64,000 bases of DNA from Acidiphilium sp. PA. Its GTDB lineage: Bacteria > Pseudomonadota > Alphaproteobacteria > Acetobacterales > Acetobacteraceae. The notes beneath the pieces are model-generated. The model was not told the DNA's origin. It ran no database searches and saw only the letters and a list, made by a program, of their open reading frames with translations. Of the stretch, positions 61,704-64,000 are shown piece after piece (position 1 is the stretch's first letter; the number at the start of each line of letters is the position of its first letter). The stretch is taken from positions 1 to 64,000 of the forward strand of contig NZ_JAIMBY010000018.1 of assembly GCF_026191915.1 (NCBI RefSeq), read 5' to 3'. The translations under genes were made by a program, and so were the position numbers.

Positions 61704-63218
61704 ATGAAACATCTCCCCTTTTTAATCGGCGCGGGTCTCTGCATAAGCGGAGCCGCCTTCGCCGGGCAGGCGCCCATGAGCGCCAAGGCGCCAAACATCC
61801 CGATCAGCGCGCATGATCGCGTCTATACCGCCGATCAAAGCTCAAACACGGTATCGGTGTTCAATCCTGAAACCGAGAAATTGCTCGGCGTGATCCGGCT
61901 CGGCGCCACCACGCCAAGCAACCTAAGCCCACTCTATACCGGCCAGCTGCTCGTCCATGGCATGGGTTTCGCCCCTGATCATCGTACGATCGCTGTAGTC
62001 TCGATCGGATCGAATTCCGTCGCTTTCATCGACACCGCGACAAATAAGGTCAAGCACGTCGTGTATGTCGGGCGCTCACCCCATGAAGCGTTCTACACTC
62101 CAGATGGCAAGGAAGTCTGGGTCACCGTGCGCGGCGAGAATTACGTCTCGGTGATCGATGCCAAAACCTATGCGAAAAATACGCGCATCCATATGGCCGG
62201 CGGCCCTGGCATGACGATGTTCCGCCCTGACGGCAAATACGGCTTTGTCTGTTCCAGCTTTCACCCAGTGCTGAGCGTGGTCGATGTCGCAAGCCATAAA
62301 GTTGTCGCGACCGTGAAGCAGGCATCGCCATTTTGTCCTGATATCGCGGTGACGCCGGATGGCAAGCAGGTGTGGTTCACCCTTAAGGATACTGGCAAAA
62401 CGCAGGTTTTCAGCGCCCGCAAGCCGTTCAAGCAAATCGCGCTGCTCGACACCGGCCCGATCACCAACCACGTCAATATCGTGCGCAACCGGAATGGACA
62501 ATTCGCTTATATCTCGATCGGCGGCGAAAACGAGATCAAGGTCTATACCACCACCAGCCATCCGAAATTGGTCGCGACAATTCCGACGCCTGATTTACCG
62601 CATGGCCTGTGGCCGTCGGGAGATGGGAAAAGGATTTACGTCGCCCTCGAAAACAGCACAGGCGTGGTTGCGATCAATACGCTGACGAACAAGGTTGTGG
62701 CGATCATTAAAGGCGGTCAGTCGCCCCAGGCTCTTACTTACGTCCCCGATGCGGTGCCGAGCGGACCCGGCACTGAAAACCTAAAACCTTTGGGCATCAG
62801 CGGTAATACTGGGCACCTTGCATTGGGTATGGTGGGCTCGTCGAAACCAATCACGACGGTCTCCGTCAACGACCAGGGCTTAATCGATCTCGTTGAAGCC
62901 GCCGTTACCGGCCTTAAGCCGAAAGCCAAGTATCAGCTGGCCCTGGCTGGAAAGGCAACGGCTCCCTGGGGTGCGATCACGCCGCTTATGAATTTTAAGA
63001 GCAATCCGGCAGGTGCCGCCATCGTCACCGCTTTCACGCCGCTGAAAACGATTGTCAGGCCGCATGGGCAGGATGAACCGAAGGATACTCAACAACGCTA
63101 TTTAATAGTCCGTCCGATCAATGCCTCCGGACCGGGACTTCCTGTGGAAGCGCAGTTATCAAACGTACATGCCATATCCGTTGACCAAAGCCATGCAGTC
63201 AGCGCCCATGCAGAATAA
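61704..63218 (+). CDS. YncE-like periplasmic beta-propeller protein
   Basis: 504 residues from ATG 61704 with a signal peptide ('MKHLPFLIGAGLCISGAAFA'). Repeated propeller blades read 'VYTADQSSNTVSVFNPETEK', 'NSVAFIDTATNKVKHVVYVG', 'VTVRGENYVSVIDAKTYAKN', 'SVVDVASHKVVATVKQASP' and 'TGVVAINTLTNKVVAIIKGG', the YncE/YVTN pattern, to about residue 350. The C-terminal ~150 residues are a different, unassigned domain. Such propellers often bind metals or partners in the periplasm. It is probably co-transcribed with the DUF305 gene. Confidence 0.82.
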   Translation: MKHLPFLIGAGLCISGAAFAGQAPMSAKAPNIPISAHDRVYTADQSSNTVSVFNPETEKLLGVIRLGATTPSNLSPLYTGQLLVHGMGFAPDHRTIAVVSIGSNSVAFIDTATNKVKHVVYVGRSPHEAFYTPDGKEVWVTVRGENYVSVIDAKTYAKNTRIHMAGGPGMTMFRPDGKYGFVCSSFHPVLSVVDVASHKVVATVKQASPFCPDIAVTPDGKQVWFTLKDTGKTQVFSARKPFKQIALLDTGPITNHVNIVRNRNGQFAYISIGGENEIKVYTTTSHPKLVATIPTPDLPHGLWPSGDGKRIYVALENSTGVVAINTLTNKVVAIIKGGQSPQALTYVPDAVPSGPGTENLKPLGISGNTGHLALGMVGSSKPITTVSVNDQGLIDLVEAAVTGLKPKAKYQLALAGKATAPWGAITPLMNFKSNPAGAAIVTAFTPLKTIVRPHGQDEPKDTQQRYLIVRPINASGPGLPVEAQLSNVHAISVDQSHAVSAHAE

Positions 63219-63323
63219 TGAAGATGCATCGCCGGACGAGCGGCTTTCAGCCGTGGAGGAGAAACGGAGAACCTCACCAGTCTCCCGATCCGATCTGGTG
63301 TTGCCAATGCGGCCATACCGCTC

Positions 63324-63869
63324 GTGAATGGGCAATATCCGAGGCCCAGGATCACACGCCGGCTGTGGACTGGTCTGGCCGCGGGCGCCATCGCCATCGT
63401 CATCAATAGCTTTATCCTGTTTGCCGCCGACTGGATTCCGTTGGTAACCGCGCATGGCGGATTGCTGAAACTGATCAAGCCGTTCGTCGCGGGTCCGCTG
63501 CAAACATCCGGCGTCGCCTCCCTGTGGCGAACGCTCGATCTGCCCGCGCCGCAGACGATGGTCTTCAAGATCGGTTTCCATATCGCGGTGGGTCTTGCGA
63601 TGGCCGTTGCGTACGCGTTCATCTTCGAACCCGTGCTGCGCGGCCCTGCCTGGCTGAAGGGTCTGCTCTATGCAGCTTTTGCCTGGATAATGAACGCGTT
63701 CATCGTGCTGCCCTGGATCGGCGAAGGGATCGCCGGCAGCCGCAATCTGAGCCTCGCCGGGATGGCATATTTCGCCTTCGCTCATACGGTGTTTTTCGTG
63801 CTTCTCGCGATTCTATACGCGCAATTCATGAATGGCCGAACAACAACCCCGAAGGGGCTATCATTATGA
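63324..63869 (+). CDS. four-helix membrane protein, paralogue 2
   Basis: 181 residues from GTG 63324. From 'RLWTGLAAGAIAIVINSFIL' onward it matches the protein at 52388-52990 almost residue for residue, with different N- and C-terminal tails. Four membrane spans. It follows the beta-propeller gene by about 100 bases. The start could be later, because the RBS is weak. Confidence 0.7.
   Translation: MNGQYPRPRITRRLWTGLAAGAIAIVINSFILFAADWIPLVTAHGGLLKLIKPFVAGPLQTSGVASLWRTLDLPAPQTMVFKIGFHIAVGLAMAVAYAFIFEPVLRGPAWLKGLLYAAFAWIMNAFIVLPWIGEGIAGSRNLSLAGMAYFAFAHTVFFVLLAILYAQFMNGRTTTPKGLSL
63345..63850 (+). repeat. copy 2 of the ~500-bp direct repeat
   Basis: Same orientation and nearly same sequence as about 52470-52975. 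The copies diverge sharply at both borders. Confidence 0.75.
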
Positions 63870-64000
63870 CCTCGTGCCGCACGAACCGGAACGGGTCAGA
63901 CGAGAATCCGACAGTCAATTTTCTTGAGGATGGCGTAGAACGACATGCTGAGGATGATCACCCGTACACACAAAAACGTGATAGTTTCGGATGGAATTTT
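63866..64000 (+). CDS. partial ORF at the window end
   Basis: The ATG overlaps the stop of the membrane protein gene (ATGA) and the frame stays open for 45 codons to the end of the window ('MTSCRTNRNGSDENPTVNFL' onward). The overlap suggests a coupled gene. The visible part is hydrophilic and has no recognisable motif. Confidence 0.4.
   Translation, partial: MTSCRTNRNGSDENPTVNFLEDGVERHAEDDHPYTQKRDSFGWNF

Overview
The window is GC-rich, densely coded DNA from an alphaproteobacterium. The thiosulfate dehydrogenase and ba3-type oxidase genes, the many insertion sequences and the style of the transfer genes suggest an acidophilic member of the Acetobacteraceae (Acidiphilium/Acidocella-like). This placement is inference. 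It reads as a mosaic plasmid or genomic island: two unrelated conjugation systems, a defence island and a respiratory island are joined by mobile elements.

1-14 kb: the start of an IS5-type transposase at the edge, then a conjugation block. Plus-strand genes (220-8871) are chained by ATGA overlaps: three exported or hypothetical proteins, a DUF3991/Toprim-like protein, a DotA/TraY-family membrane protein, a heptad-repeat coiled-coil protein, a lipoprotein whose ribosome binding site lies in a perfect hairpin, and a DNA methyltransferase. They converge on a minus-strand operon (13668-8896): an ATP-grasp protein, a DUF1173-like protein, a DsbC/DsbG-like protein with only one active-site cysteine, a small ORF and a membrane protein. 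This is part of an IncI/Dot-Icm-like type IV secretion system.

14-33 kb: an HU protein, a Pro/Tyr-repeat secreted protein, and then a defence island. It holds a large SF1 helicase, a 137-bp MITE with CTAG target repeats, a GHKL-ATPase/nuclease plus HNH protein pair, a TetR-thioesterase operon, and the left part of a type 6-like BREX locus (HTH regulator, brxE, brxA, brxB, brxC, pglX). brxB is split by an IS1380 element. pglX is cut after about 396 codons.

33.3-46.5 kb: a tniA-tniB-tniQ transposon (33302-39713) with its own IS21 insertion in tniQ forms the junction between truncated pglX and a truncated trbK. It has no target duplication, so a deletion or rearrangement made this junction. Beyond it lies the end of a P-type conjugation operon (trbK fragment, trbL, F, G, I, DUF2274), a LysR gene, a decayed IS4-family transposase and a solitary transposon end.

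46.5-64 kb: a respiratory island. A 425-bp near-identical inverted duplication carrying a small secreted protein gene (47619-48043 and 59063-59487) brackets genes for a Tat-exported DsrE-like protein, a ModA-like binding protein, a TDT/SLAC1 carrier, a PsiE-like protein, a di-haem cytochrome, thiosulfate dehydrogenase TsdA, a ba3-type oxidase (58-residue small subunit, subunits II and I), SCO and CtaG. Thiosulfate electrons would pass through cytochrome c to the oxidase. Past the duplication are an ECF sigma/anti-sigma pair, a DUF305 protein, a YncE-like beta-propeller protein and a second copy of the membrane protein gene at 52.4 kb.
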